Positions 44,130 to 52,803 are shown, numbered from the stretch's first letter. The stretch is 64,000 nt of DNA from an uncultured Eisenbergiella sp. (GCA_910585455.1 CAJUEL010000001.1:62001-126000); one strand, 5' to 3'. Notes: generated by a model not told the origin, from the sequence alone. Numbers and translations: made by a program.

Positions 44130-44158
44130 ATTATAATACCATCATGGAAATATAGCAA
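44130..44158 (-). promoter_or_regulatory. Promoter of the restriction-modification operon
   Basis: Minus-strand TTGCTA and TATAAT with a 17-base spacer, about 52 bases upstream of the methylase ATG. Confidence 0.6.
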
Positions 44159-44202
44159 GCAGTTTTTCGAAACTATGTTCGTTTTTTTTAGCAGAATATG
44201 CA

Positions 44203-45576
44203 CTACTCCACGATATTGCTTTTCTTTTCCTTCTCCAGCCGCCCAAACAACCGTCCCAGCACCACGACCGCCACAACCGCCAGCACCGCTTCCGCCGTCA
44301 GCTGCGCATAAGCGAGCCCGTACAGCGGGAACAGCGCATTTAACACATACAATGCCGGAATCTCCAGCACGATCTTGCGCATGATCGCAAACATGAGCGC
44401 CTCTCTTCCCATGCCCACCGCCTGGAACACGCCGACCGCCAGAAAGTCGGTGCACAAAAAGGGCAGACCCAGACAGAATCCCCGCAGAAACCGCGTGCCA
44501 TAGGCCACAATTTCCCCGTTTTTCATAAAACAGGTGATGAGCGCTTCCGCGCCGAAATAATACCCCGTCACCACCACAGCCAGAAAACCGAACATGATTT
44601 TAGCCGTAAAAAAGAGCGCGTTCTTCATCCGCTTATGATTGCCGCTGGAATAATTATAGCTGATGAGCGGCATAATCCCCTGGGACATGCCCAGCGCCAT
44701 CTGCATCGGCACCATGTTGATTTTCTGGGTAATGCCCATGGCGGCAACCGCATTCGCGCCGAAGGAGGCGGTAAAATTGTTCAAAATCGTCATTCCTGTC
44801 ACATTCAACAGATTCTGAATGGAAGCGGGCACGCCGACACCGCATACCCCCAGCACGATCTCCCTGCGCAGGCTGAATTTTTTAGGCGACAGACAGACGA
44901 AGGTGTTTTTTCTTTTTAAATAAATCAGGGTGAAAAAATAAACGCAGGCCATGCAGTTGGAAATGAATGTGGCGAGCCCCGCTCCCGCCGCTCCCATATT
45001 AAGCCCCCAGGGCAAAATGAAAATCGGATCCAGTATCATATTTAACAGACATCCGCTCATCGTGCCCAGACTGGCATGCAAAGACGCCCCCTCCGAGCGT
45101 ACCATGTAGGCGAGCACCACGTTCAAAATGGCCGGAGCCGCGCCGCAGCTCACCGTCCACAGCATATATTGCGCCGTCGCCGCCCTCGTGTTGCCGTCAG
45201 CCCCCAGAAGGCTCAGCAGGGGACTTTTAAATACCGTACACGCCGCCGAAAAAAGGATTCCACAAAACAACGCGCAGTAAAAGCCGAAAGCGGAGCTTCG
45301 ATATACCGTTTCATAATCCTTTCTTCCCAGCGCCCGGCTCATCATGCTGGAGCTTCCCACACCGAACAGATTATTCACCGCGTTAAACGCCAGCAGTACC
45401 GGTGCCGCCAGCGTGACCGCCGCATTCTGAATCGGATCATTTAACATTCCGACAAAATAAGTGTCCGCCAGATTGTAAAGCACCATCACCAGAGAGCTCA
45501 AAATCGTAGGAATTGCCAGCTTTGCCACCGCCCTCGGGATCGGCATATTTTCAAATAAATTTGTTTTATCCATCAT
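44203..45576 (-). CDS. MATE family multidrug/sodium antiporter
   Basis: 457 aa, twelve hydrophobic segments in two six-helix halves. N-terminal half shows AKLAIPTILSSLVMVLYNLA and a DTYFVGML motif; the second half repeats the design with GVPASIQNLLNVTGMTILNN and PLISYNYSSGNHKR. Exports drugs or cationic compounds by Na+ or H+ exchange. AAGGAG lies before the ATG, with an extended -10 (TGATATAAT) about 65-70 bases upstream. It diverges from the flavodiiron protein gene; no regulator is attached. Confidence 0.9.
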   Translation of the reverse strand: MMDKTNLFENMPIPRAVAKLAIPTILSSLVMVLYNLADTYFVGMLNDPIQNAAVTLAAPVLLAFNAVNNLFGVGSSSMMSRALGRKDYETVYRSSAFGFYCALFCGILFSAACTVFKSPLLSLLGADGNTRAATAQYMLWTVSCGAAPAILNVVLAYMVRSEGASLHASLGTMSGCLLNMILDPIFILPWGLNMGAAGAGLATFISNCMACVYFFTLIYLKRKNTFVCLSPKKFSLRREIVLGVCGVGVPASIQNLLNVTGMTILNNFTASFGANAVAAMGITQKINMVPMQMALGMSQGIMPLISYNYSSGNHKRMKNALFFTAKIMFGFLAVVVTGYYFGAEALITCFMKNGEIVAYGTRFLRGFCLGLPFLCTDFLAVGVFQAVGMGREALMFAIMRKIVLEIPALYVLNALFPLYGLAYAQLTAEAVLAVVAVVVLGRLFGRLEKEKKSNIVE

Positions 45577-45737
45577 TCGCTTTTCTCCTTATCACTGCCA
45601 GTCCCCGCTCCGTTTCCAGCGGACTTTTTCCAAACGAACTGACATTATATCACCGCTTACTATCATACCACGCCTTTCCCGTTTTTCCAATCGGGAAAAC
45701 AAAATCTTCCGCAGAATCAATTTTCGGGCGTGGGGAT

Positions 45738-45766
45738 TCCTGTTCCCGGCGGTGCCGGGAACAGGA
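45738..45766. other. Strong inverted repeat between the MATE and flavodiiron genes
   Basis: TCCTGTTCCCGGC and GCCGGGAACAGGA form a perfect 13-bp stem with a GGT loop. It lies upstream of both divergent genes, about 45 bp before the flavodiiron -35, and lacks a T-run, so an operator or a small repeat element is likelier than a terminator. The rest of the 321-bp gap holds only the two promoters. Confidence 0.45.
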
Positions 45767-45807
45767 CTGGCGGGAATGCGGTTTTCCGGCAGAATCTTTT
45801 GTTCCTG

Positions 45808-45836
45808 TTGACTTTGGCCTTTGTCTATTCTAAAAT
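45808..45836 (+). promoter_or_regulatory. Promoter of the flavodiiron protein gene
   Basis: TTGACT and TAAAAT separated by 17 bases, about 60 bases before the ATG at 45898, which has AAAGGAG upstream. Confidence 0.65.
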
Positions 45837-45897
45837 ATGGACATACTAATGCCAGCAGCCAAAGGGCATTGGAATCTATCAAAAAGGAGCGTTTCCC

Positions 45898-47688
45898 ATG
45901 AATATCACGAATGACATCAAATATATCGGCGTCAATGACCATACCGTCGATCTGTTTGAAGGACAGTATGTCGTTCCCGACGGCATGTCCTACAATTCCT
46001 ATCTGATTCTTGACGAGAAAACCGCCGTCCTCGACACGGTTGACGCACATTTTACCGCGGAATGGCTGGCCAATATCAGAGCGGTCATCGGCTCTGCCTC
46101 CCCGGACTACCTGATCGTCCAGCACATGGAGCCGGATCACTCCGCCAACATCGCGAATTTCATGCAGCAATACCCTGAAACGAAAATCGTTTCCTCTGCG
46201 AAGGCTTTCTCCATGATGGGACAGTTTTTCGGCACGGACTTTGCGGACAGACAGATTGTCGTGGCGGAGAACAGCACCTTAAGCCTGGGCAGGCACACCC
46301 TGACCTTCGTGACAGCTCCCATGGTGCACTGGCCCGAGGTCATCGTCACCTATGACAGCTGCGACAAGGTGCTTTTTTCTGCGGATGGCTTTGGGAAATT
46401 CGGCGCGCTGGACGTCGCACAGGATTGGGCAGACGAAGCGCGGCGCTATTATATCGGCATCGTGGGCAAATACGGCGCACAGGTGCAGAATCTTTTGAAA
46501 AAAGCGGCTGGACTGGACATTCAGATCATCTGCCCGCTGCACGGCCCCGTGCTGTCTGAAAATCTGGGCTATTACCTGAAGCTCTATGATACCTGGTCCT
46601 CCTACACGCCGGAAACAGAGGGCATCGTGATCGCCTACACTTCCGTTTATGGGAATACCAAAAGGGCGGTAGAGCTCCTCGCGGAAAAGCTGCGGGCAAA
46701 CGGCTGTCCGAAGGTCGTCGTCCACGATCTGGCGCGCTGCGATATGGCAAAGGCCGTGGCGGATGCCTTCCGTTACAGCAGGCTGGTGCTCGCCACCACC
46801 ACCTATAATGCGGATATTTTCCCCTTCATGAAGGAGTTCATCCACCACCTGACAGAGCGGAATTTCCAGAACCGCACCATCGGCATGATCGAAAACGGCA
46901 CCTGGGCGCCGCTGGCAGCCAAAACCATGAAGCAGATGCTGGAGAAATGTCAGAAGCTGACCTTTACAGAACCCACTGTTTCCATCAAATCCGCCTTAAA
47001 CGACGAAAACAACGATCAGCTTGACGCGCTGGCAAAGGAGCTTTGCACGGAATATCTGGCGCAGCAGGACGCCACCGCAGACAAGCATGACCTCACCGCC
47101 CTGTTCCGCATCGGCTACGGTCTTTATGTGGTGACCTCCCACGATGGTCAGAAGGATAACGGTCTGATCGTCAACACTGTGACACAGGTGACCAACACCC
47201 CCAACCGGATTGCTGTCACCATCAACAAGAGCAACTACTCTCATGAGGTCATAAAGCGGACAGGCATCATGAATATCAACTGCCTCTCCACCGACGCGCC
47301 TTTTTCGGTGTTTGAAAGATTCGGATTTCAGAGCGGCAGGGATGCGGACAAATTTGCGGATATGGAAGCCCTCCATTCCGATAACGGCCTCGCCTTTTTA
47401 CCGCACTATATCAACGCCTTTATGTCCCTTGAGGTGGAGCAGTATGTGGATCTGGACACCCACGGCATGTTCATCTGCCATATCACGGAGGCGCGGGTCA
47501 TTTCCTCCGTGGAAACCATGTCCTACACGTATTACCAAAACTATGTCAAGCCCAAACCGGAAGCCGCCGGAAAGAAGGGCTTTGTCTGCAAGGTATGCGG
47601 TTATATCTACGAAGGGGACACGCTTCCCGAGGATTATATCTGCCCGCTCTGTAAGCACGGCGCGGCAGACTTTGAACCCATAAGCTAA
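45898..47688 (+). CDS. Flavodiiron protein with flavin-reductase and rubredoxin domains
   Basis: 596 aa with four domains. Residues 1-~250: metallo-beta-lactamase-like diiron core with the ligand set HMEPDHSANI and PMVHWPEV, then CPLHGPVL. ~255-395: flavodoxin (IVIAYTSVYGNTKRAVELL). ~405-540: flavin reductase-like FMN domain (LIVNTVTQVTNTPNRIAVTI). ~550-596: rubredoxin with CKVCGYIYEGDTLPEDYICP then CKHG (four Cys for one Fe). Reduces O2 to water or NO to N2O in the cytoplasm, protecting an anaerobe. The fused reductase and rubredoxin make it self-sufficient for NAD(P)H-derived electrons. Single gene with its own promoter and terminator. Confidence 0.94.
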   Translation: MNITNDIKYIGVNDHTVDLFEGQYVVPDGMSYNSYLILDEKTAVLDTVDAHFTAEWLANIRAVIGSASPDYLIVQHMEPDHSANIANFMQQYPETKIVSSAKAFSMMGQFFGTDFADRQIVVAENSTLSLGRHTLTFVTAPMVHWPEVIVTYDSCDKVLFSADGFGKFGALDVAQDWADEARRYYIGIVGKYGAQVQNLLKKAAGLDIQIICPLHGPVLSENLGYYLKLYDTWSSYTPETEGIVIAYTSVYGNTKRAVELLAEKLRANGCPKVVVHDLARCDMAKAVADAFRYSRLVLATTTYNADIFPFMKEFIHHLTERNFQNRTIGMIENGTWAPLAAKTMKQMLEKCQKLTFTEPTVSIKSALNDENNDQLDALAKELCTEYLAQQDATADKHDLTALFRIGYGLYVVTSHDGQKDNGLIVNTVTQVTNTPNRIAVTINKSNYSHEVIKRTGIMNINCLSTDAPFSVFERFGFQSGRDADKFADMEALHSDNGLAFLPHYINAFMSLEVEQYVDLDTHGMFICHITEARVISSVETMSYTYYQNYVKPKPEAAGKKGFVCKVCGYIYEGDTLPEDYICPLCKHGAADFEPIS

Positions 47689-47699
47689 ACAGTAAGCGG

Positions 47700-47770
47700 A
47701 TATCCCGGAGCGCTATGCGGCAGTTTTTATGACTGTTATACGTTCGCATATGCTCCGGGATATTTTTTTC
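47700..47770 (+). terminator. Factor-independent terminator of the flavodiiron gene
   Basis: ATATCCCGGAGC (47700-47711) pairs perfectly with GCTCCGGGATAT (47752-47763), with additional TATGCG/CGCATA pairing inside, followed by TTTTTTTC. Twelve bases past the stop codon. Confidence 0.88.
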
Positions 47771-47899
47771 TTTCGCGACAGTAACCGGCACGAACCATTT
47801 TAAGCCGCTTAGCCTGGATAAGCGCCGATAGCTCCCCTGACAGATTGAACCTGCCAGAAACGCCCCTGTTTGCCGCTGTCACATTTTCTATTTTTCCTC

Positions 47900-47930
47900 T
47901 TGACCAACCCCTGACAGGCGGGTTTACACT
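47900..47930 (+). promoter_or_regulatory. MerR-type promoter with 19-bp spacer
   Basis: TTGACC (47900-47905) and TACACT (47925-47930) are 19 bases apart instead of 17. The spacer holds the inverted arms AACCC and GGGTT. Long spacers with a dyad are the hallmark of promoters twisted into activity by MerR-family proteins. The regulator gene starts 42 bases further on. Confidence 0.65.
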
Positions 47931-47971
47931 TTTTTTGAAAGCAAAAAATCCATTGATAGGAGGAGAATGAC

Positions 47972-48880
47972 ATGCTGATTCATGAATTGAGCAAACGGAC
48001 CGGGCTGACAAGAAAGGCGATCGAATACTATGTGGAAAAAAATCTGATCACATGCGCCACGCTGGATAACGGCTATCGGGATTTTGAAAAAGACCAGATC
48101 CCCCGCCTGCAAAAAATATCCGTGCTCCGCAAATTTGACTTGAGCACAGAGCAAATCCGGATGATTTTAGACGGGGATGAGAACGACCTTTTGCAGAAGC
48201 TTTCTGTCCTAAAAAAGCTGCGGCTTTCGCAGGAGGAGAAAAAGGCGGCGCTTCTGGAGCAGCTTGGCAGCCGGCATAATTATGCGGAAATAAACGCCGC
48301 GCTGCAGGCGCTGGAACAGGGCATGAGCATTGCCCAGCGCCTGCTGGACGCCTTTCCGGGCTACTACGGGAAATATGTCTGCCTGCATTTTGCCGGATTT
48401 CTGGACGAGCCCGTCAAAACTTTGGAGCAGCAGCGCGCCTACGGGGAAATCCTCGATTTTCTCGATACCCTTCCTTCGTTTGAAATCCCGGCGGATTTAC
48501 AGCCATTTCTGGATGAAGGGCTGGGACAGCTCACGGCAGAACAAATACAGTCGCTCTCCCAAAAGACACAGGAGGGCATCCGCAATCCGGAACAGTTTCT
48601 TAAGGACAATCAGGAAACGCTGCACATTTATGCCGCGTATTTGCAGTCAGAGGAATACAAGGCTTCCCCCGCTTACCGCTACAAATGCCTGTTGGATCAA
48701 TTCAACCGCACATCCGGCTATTATGACCGCTTCCTGCCCGCCATGAAACGGCTGTCACCTTCCTATGCCGCCTATTGCGCGCAGGCTGAGACGGCAAACC
48801 GGATGATCCGGGAACAATATCCGGAATTTAGTGAGCAGGTAGAAAATCCGCAAAGTATCCCTGACCAAAATCCCGGCTGA
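47972..48880 (+). CDS. MerR family transcriptional regulator with large effector domain
   Basis: 302 aa with ATAGGAGGAGAATG just before the start. The N-terminal winged HTH reads IHELSKRTGLTRKAIEYYVE then KNLITCATLDNGYRDFEKDQ, and IPRLQKISVLRKFDLSTEQI gives the dimerisation helix lead-in, as in MerR proteins. The remaining ~200 residues are alpha-helical without a family I recognise, longer than metal sensors, similar in size to BmrR/TipA-like multidrug or peptide sensors. Likely activates its own promoter, which has the MerR spacing. No obvious target besides itself in the neighbourhood. Confidence 0.85.
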   Translation: MLIHELSKRTGLTRKAIEYYVEKNLITCATLDNGYRDFEKDQIPRLQKISVLRKFDLSTEQIRMILDGDENDLLQKLSVLKKLRLSQEEKKAALLEQLGSRHNYAEINAALQALEQGMSIAQRLLDAFPGYYGKYVCLHFAGFLDEPVKTLEQQRAYGEILDFLDTLPSFEIPADLQPFLDEGLGQLTAEQIQSLSQKTQEGIRNPEQFLKDNQETLHIYAAYLQSEEYKASPAYRYKCLLDQFNRTSGYYDRFLPAMKRLSPSYAAYCAQAETANRMIREQYPEFSEQVENPQSIPDQNPG

Positions 48881-48896
48881 GGACCCCTGTCCCGTC

Positions 48897-50234
48897 TCAA
48901 CCGATGCTTTTCAAATATCGTTTCAGCAAAAAAGCGCAAAAGTACGGGAATGTATAAATGCGGTCACTGTATCCGATATTGCCCGCAGTGAATTTGATCC
49001 CCCAATGGATATCGCCGTACTTTTCGCTTTCCAACAAGGTTCGCAGAGATTTCGCTCTTCCCGACACCGCCTTCACCTCCACCGGAATCAACTCCGATGC
49101 TGTCCTGACAAAAAAATCCTCCTCCAGCGTCGAGTCCTCCCTCTTATAATAATATAGCCCGTAGCCGCTTTTTACCAACGCTTCTCCGACAAAATTCTCG
49201 TAGAGCGCCCCTTTATATACACCGAGATTTTTATTGGCGCGCAAATCCTCCTGCGCCTCCTCGTCCAGCATCGCTACCAGCAGCCCACTGTCCGCGAAAT
49301 AAATTTTATACCTGCTTTCATCATAATTTCCCTTCAACGGCAGCTCCGGAAAGCGCAGGCAATAACATAGATTTACCATACCGGCATCATCCAGCCATTC
49401 GATACATCCCCGGTAGTCTTTAAAACGTGCCCCCGGCGCAACTTTGGAAATCTGAAATTTTTTATTATCTTTTGCCAGCTGTACAGGAATCTGATTGAAC
49501 ACGGTGAGAATGCGTCCCTGATCAACTCCTTCCGCATACTTCCGGATATCCTCCTTATAATCGGCAAGAAGCTGCCGCTGGATTTCCAGGGAACCTTCAA
49601 AGGTTCCTTTCGCAATATATTCCCGCACCACCGCAGGCATACCGCCTAAAACGCAATAATCCAGAAAAGTGCCGGCGCAGACCGCCATCTGCACTTCTTG
49701 TAGCGGCGTCATTTTTTGCATATGCGACAGCAAGTCCTCCACAAAGCTTTCCCCGTATCCTTTTGCCCAGAGAAACTCCTCAAAATCCATGGAAAACATC
49801 TCATAATCCGTTTTGTATCCCACACTGTTGCTTTCCACCTTTTTGTACTGAATTCCCAGCATGGAACCGCTACAGACCACATCAAACCGTCCATCCTGAC
49901 AAAAAAACTTGAGTGCGGTCGCAATCTCAGGAAACTCCTGCAGCTCATCAAAAAAAAGCAGCGTATTTCCCGCAATGAACCGTTTTGACGGATCCAGAAA
50001 AGAAATATTTTTGATAATCTCATCTGTCTTATATCCGTTTTCGGTGATCATTTTGTACTTCGGCTCTTCCACAAAATTGATTTCTATGACGCTGTCATAG
50101 TTCTTTTGCGCAAAGCGCCGAATGGATTCTGTCTTGCCGACCTGGCGCGGCCCCTTCACAATAAGAGGTTTATGCCCTTTTTCCTTCCTCCAGTTATCTA
50201 AAAAAATATCAACTTTCCGCTTTAAATACAACAT
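48897..50234 (-). CDS. AAA ATPase with DUF4143 nuclease-like domain
   Basis: 445 aa from ATG 50234 (GAGGGAGG upstream; the earlier in-frame start lies before that site). N-terminal AAA_14 domain: PLIVKGPRQVGKTESIRRFA (Walker A, about 35-55) and NTLLFFDELQEFPEIATALK (Walker B). The C-terminal DUF4143 region holds LYENFVGEALVKSGYGLYYY then ELIPVEVKAVSGRAKSLR, where Glu-x-Lys fits a PD-(D/E)XK core. A large family in gut anaerobes; function unknown, possibly defence or mobile. Converges with merR. Upstream are a consensus promoter and three spaced repeats. Confidence 0.88.
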   Translation of the reverse strand: MLYLKRKVDIFLDNWRKEKGHKPLIVKGPRQVGKTESIRRFAQKNYDSVIEINFVEEPKYKMITENGYKTDEIIKNISFLDPSKRFIAGNTLLFFDELQEFPEIATALKFFCQDGRFDVVCSGSMLGIQYKKVESNSVGYKTDYEMFSMDFEEFLWAKGYGESFVEDLLSHMQKMTPLQEVQMAVCAGTFLDYCVLGGMPAVVREYIAKGTFEGSLEIQRQLLADYKEDIRKYAEGVDQGRILTVFNQIPVQLAKDNKKFQISKVAPGARFKDYRGCIEWLDDAGMVNLCYCLRFPELPLKGNYDESRYKIYFADSGLLVAMLDEEAQEDLRANKNLGVYKGALYENFVGEALVKSGYGLYYYKREDSTLEEDFFVRTASELIPVEVKAVSGRAKSLRTLLESEKYGDIHWGIKFTAGNIGYSDRIYTFPYFCAFLLKRYLKSIG

Positions 50235-50300
50235 TTTTCCTCCCTCGTTTTCCAGTTTCCGGCTATCCACAGGTTCTTCCTCTCATTGTTTCTCTTTTCA

Positions 50301-50329
50301 ATTATACTCTGTATTTTCCCGGAATACAA
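50301..50329 (-). promoter_or_regulatory. Promoter of the DUF4143 ATPase gene
   Basis: Minus-strand TTGTAT and TATAAT with a 17-base spacer, about 65 bases before the ATG. The three spaced repeats begin eight bases upstream of the -35. Confidence 0.65.
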
Positions 50330-50337
50330 CATGATCG

Positions 50338-50422
50338 CAAAAAAATGAGGGAATTATAATGCATAAATCACAAAAAAATGAGGGAATTATATTATATCAT
50401 ACGCAAAAAAATGAGGGAACTT
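50338..50422. repeat. Three 33-bp-spaced direct repeats upstream of the DUF4143 gene
   Basis: CAAAAAAATGAGGGAA starts at 50338, 50371 and 50404, exactly 33 bp (three helical turns) apart; the first two copies extend to ATTATA, the third ends CTT. The regular phase on one DNA face suggests a cooperative protein-binding site, like iterons or activator boxes. Interspersed sequence differs, so this is not a simple satellite. Confidence 0.75.
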
Positions 50423-50470
50423 GTCAAATCAATTTTGTAACCCTTTCATTTTCTCCCCGGTAATTTTATA

Positions 50471-50499
50471 TTGACATTTATATAAATTATTTATATAAT
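50471..50499 (+). promoter_or_regulatory. Consensus promoter with overlapping TetR-type operator
   Basis: TTGACA (50471-50476), 17 bases, TATAAT (50494-50499). The spacer and -10 form the perfect palindrome TTATATAAAT-T-ATTTATATAA (50478-50498), an obvious place for a TetR dimer to block RNA polymerase. The tetR ATG is 62 bases on. Confidence 0.75.
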
Positions 50500-50561
50500 T
50501 TCTTTATGTAAATAAAATCCCTGTCGCCCGCAGGAACAAATGACAGAAAGGAATTTTTCTT

Positions 50562-51131
50562 ATGCCAAAGCAGAGAATCACCAAAGAAATGATTGTAGAC
50601 GCCGCCTTTGCGCTGGCCCGGTCCGGCGGTCTGGAGCGGCTCACGGTGACGGACATCGCCGCAAAGCTTGGCTGTTCCGTACAACCGATCTACAGCTATT
50701 GTCAAAGCATGGAAGGACTGCGCAGCGACGTTTCCGCACGGGCGCGGCAGTTCGTGCAGGGCTACGTGGCAGAACGCATTGACCCAAAGGATCCGTTTTT
50801 CAGCACCGGACGGGCATACATCCAGCTCGCAAAGGAGGAACCCTGCATTTTGAAAATGTTTCTTTTTCAAAGCAGAACGGGCATCTCGTCTCTGGAGGAT
50901 TTATACCGCTTTGAGGCCGCCCCGCAGATGGCGCAGGCGATTGCGGACTCCCTGCACATCAGCGCAGAGCAGGCAAAGCAGCTGCACCTGGACATGCTGA
51001 TTTACACAATCGGCATCGGCGCCATATATTCCGTGACCACGCCGGGCATCCCGGCCGACGAAATATACGCCCGACAGGAACGGGCATATCAGATTTTCTT
51101 AAAAAACATATTGGAGGAGCAAAATGACTGA
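50562..51131 (+). CDS. TetR family transcriptional regulator
   Basis: 189 aa. N-terminal HTH (RITKEMIVDAAFALARSGGL, RLTVTDIAAKLGCSVQPIYS with YCQSMEGLR) and a helical ligand-binding C-terminal region (CILKMFLFQSRTGISSLEDL, QAKQLHLDMLIYTIGIGAIY), resembling the WHG-type TetR subgroup. GAAAGGA precedes the ATG. It overlaps the flavodoxin gene by eight bases, so it regulates its own operon from the palindromic promoter just upstream. The inducing ligand is unknown. Confidence 0.9.
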   Translation: MPKQRITKEMIVDAAFALARSGGLERLTVTDIAAKLGCSVQPIYSYCQSMEGLRSDVSARARQFVQGYVAERIDPKDPFFSTGRAYIQLAKEEPCILKMFLFQSRTGISSLEDLYRFEAAPQMAQAIADSLHISAEQAKQLHLDMLIYTIGIGAIYSVTTPGIPADEIYARQERAYQIFLKNILEEQND

Positions 51132-51684
51132 TCAGAAAATTTTAATTTTATACAAAAGCGTGACCGGATTCACCAAAGAATATGCGGAAAAGCTCGCAAA
51201 CAAAACCGGCGCTGCATGCATCCCGTTAAAAGGCGCTACGGCAGAAGCCCTGTCGGGTTTCGACACAGTTGTTTTCGGCGGCAGGCTGCACGCCGGAACG
51301 CTGGACGGACTCAAACGCGCAAAGGCGCTTTTTGGACAAAGCCGGGCGAACCGTTTTCTCGTCTTTGCAACCGGCGCCTGCCCGAATGAGGCGACCGCCA
51401 CAATAGAAGAAATATGGCACAACAATTTTTCCCCCGCAGAGCTGTCCGAAATCCCGCATTTTTATATGCAGGCCGGGCTGCGCTATGAAAATATGCCGCC
51501 GATTGACCGGCTGATAATGAAGGGACTGCGCTCTTTTTTGGCAAAGAAAAAGAAAAAAACCGAATCCGAGCGGCAGATGGAGGCCATGATCGCCGGCTCC
51601 TTTGATATTTCCTCGGAAAAATATCTTGCGCCGCTGCTTGACGCACTGGATTCTTCTGTTGCCGTTTCTTCGGGCATATGTTAA
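51124..51684 (+). CDS. Flavodoxin-domain protein (HemG-like)
   Basis: 186 aa. FMN-binding P-loop ILILYKSVTGFTKEYAEKLA (T/S-x-T-G-x-T form) at the N-terminus, then DTVVFGGRLHAGTLDGLKRA and FLVFATGACPNEATATIEE, as in protoporphyrinogen oxidase HemG and related single-domain flavodoxins. A charged Lys-rich stretch near 140 is followed by a polar tail. Translationally coupled to the TetR regulator, so probably induced by the same signal, perhaps oxidative or xenobiotic stress. Confidence 0.82.
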   Translation: MTDQKILILYKSVTGFTKEYAEKLANKTGAACIPLKGATAEALSGFDTVVFGGRLHAGTLDGLKRAKALFGQSRANRFLVFATGACPNEATATIEEIWHNNFSPAELSEIPHFYMQAGLRYENMPPIDRLIMKGLRSFLAKKKKKTESERQMEAMIAGSFDISSEKYLAPLLDALDSSVAVSSGIC

Positions 51685-51729
51685 GATAGAAACAGCCTTT
51701 TTTCAGGGAGCACAAAATGAGGAATCAAA

Positions 51730-52668
51730 ATGACACACTTTCTAACGGCAGTCAACGCTGTCGTACCCTTTTTAATTTATATCGCATTCGGATATGGCGT
51801 AAAAGCCTTCGGGCTGACTGACGAAGCCTTTTTGCGGCGCTTTAACACGCTGGTGTTCCGCGCCTTTTTCCCCATCATGATGTTTTACAACCTCTACCAG
51901 AACGCAGGCGCGCAGCTGCATATCGGCAGGCTCGCCCTGACCGGCATTCTGGGCGAAATCATCCTGATCGGGCTGCTCATGCTGACGGTTCCCCAGCTGG
52001 TCAGAGAAAATCCCCGGCGGGGCGTGCTGATACAGGCCGTTTACCGCAGCAACTTTGTGCTCTTTGCCGTTCCGCTGACGGAAAGCATTTTCGGGCAATC
52101 CGGCGTTGCCCTGTCGGCAATGATGGTGGCGATCATCGTCCCTTTTTTCAATGTGACGGCGGTGATCATTCTGGAATACTTCCGGGGCGGAACCTTTGAC
52201 CTGTGGAAGCTTGTCAAAAACGTGCTGACCAACCCGCTGATCCTGGGCGCTCTGGCGGCAGGGCTGTTTCTCCTGCTGGATATCCGTCTACCCGCCTGTG
52301 TGGAAAAGCCGGTGTCTCAGTTTTCGGCGCTGACCACGCCGCTGGCGCTCTTTATTCTGGGCGGCTCACTGCAGTTTTCTTCCTTGAAAAAGGACCTGCG
52401 CCTGATCCTGCCCGCCGTCCTGACGAAGCTGGTGCTCGTTCCGGCGGCGATGGTTGCCGTCTCCCTGGCGGTCGGCATGGAACCCCTGGAGCGCTTTGTG
52501 CTGCTGACAGTTTTCGCAACGCCCACCGCCGCCGCATCCTTCCCCATGGCACAGAATATGGGCGGCGACGGGGCGCTGGCCGGTGAGCTGGTGGTATGCA
52601 GCACGGCATTCTCCATTCTCACCATATTTTTGTGGGTGTTTTTCCTGAAATATGCAGGACTGATTTAA
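51730..52668 (+). CDS. AEC (auxin efflux carrier) family transporter
   Basis: 312 aa, about ten membrane segments with the AEC inverted-repeat design: FLIYIAFGYGVKAFGLTDEA near the N-terminus, NFVLFAVPLTESIFGQSG near 105 (conserved Asn/Pro region) and ASFPMAQNMGGDGALAGELV at the C-terminus. Bacterial members move malate, malonate or other organic acids. Starts 45 bases after the flavodoxin gene on the same strand, perhaps in the same operon. Confidence 0.88.
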   Translation: MTHFLTAVNAVVPFLIYIAFGYGVKAFGLTDEAFLRRFNTLVFRAFFPIMMFYNLYQNAGAQLHIGRLALTGILGEIILIGLLMLTVPQLVRENPRRGVLIQAVYRSNFVLFAVPLTESIFGQSGVALSAMMVAIIVPFFNVTAVIILEYFRGGTFDLWKLVKNVLTNPLILGALAAGLFLLLDIRLPACVEKPVSQFSALTTPLALFILGGSLQFSSLKKDLRLILPAVLTKLVLVPAAMVAVSLAVGMEPLERFVLLTVFATPTAAASFPMAQNMGGDGALAGELVVCSTAFSILTIFLWVFFLKYAGLI

Positions 52669-52803
52669 AGAACCGTCTCCATGCCGGCAGGAACCGTATA
52701 TACATGGACTATAAAAAATGAGTGAAACGCTTTCCCCCTGCACATACTGGCAGGGAGCTCTGATGCTGTTAACCACAGTCATATAATGATAAAGGAGATC
52801 TTC

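Noticed and set aside
50338..50422. Possible CRISPR remnant
   Set aside because: Three repeats of 16 core bases with 17-base AT-rich gaps; no cas genes, repeats too short and intervening sequence low in complexity. Better explained as phased binding sites.
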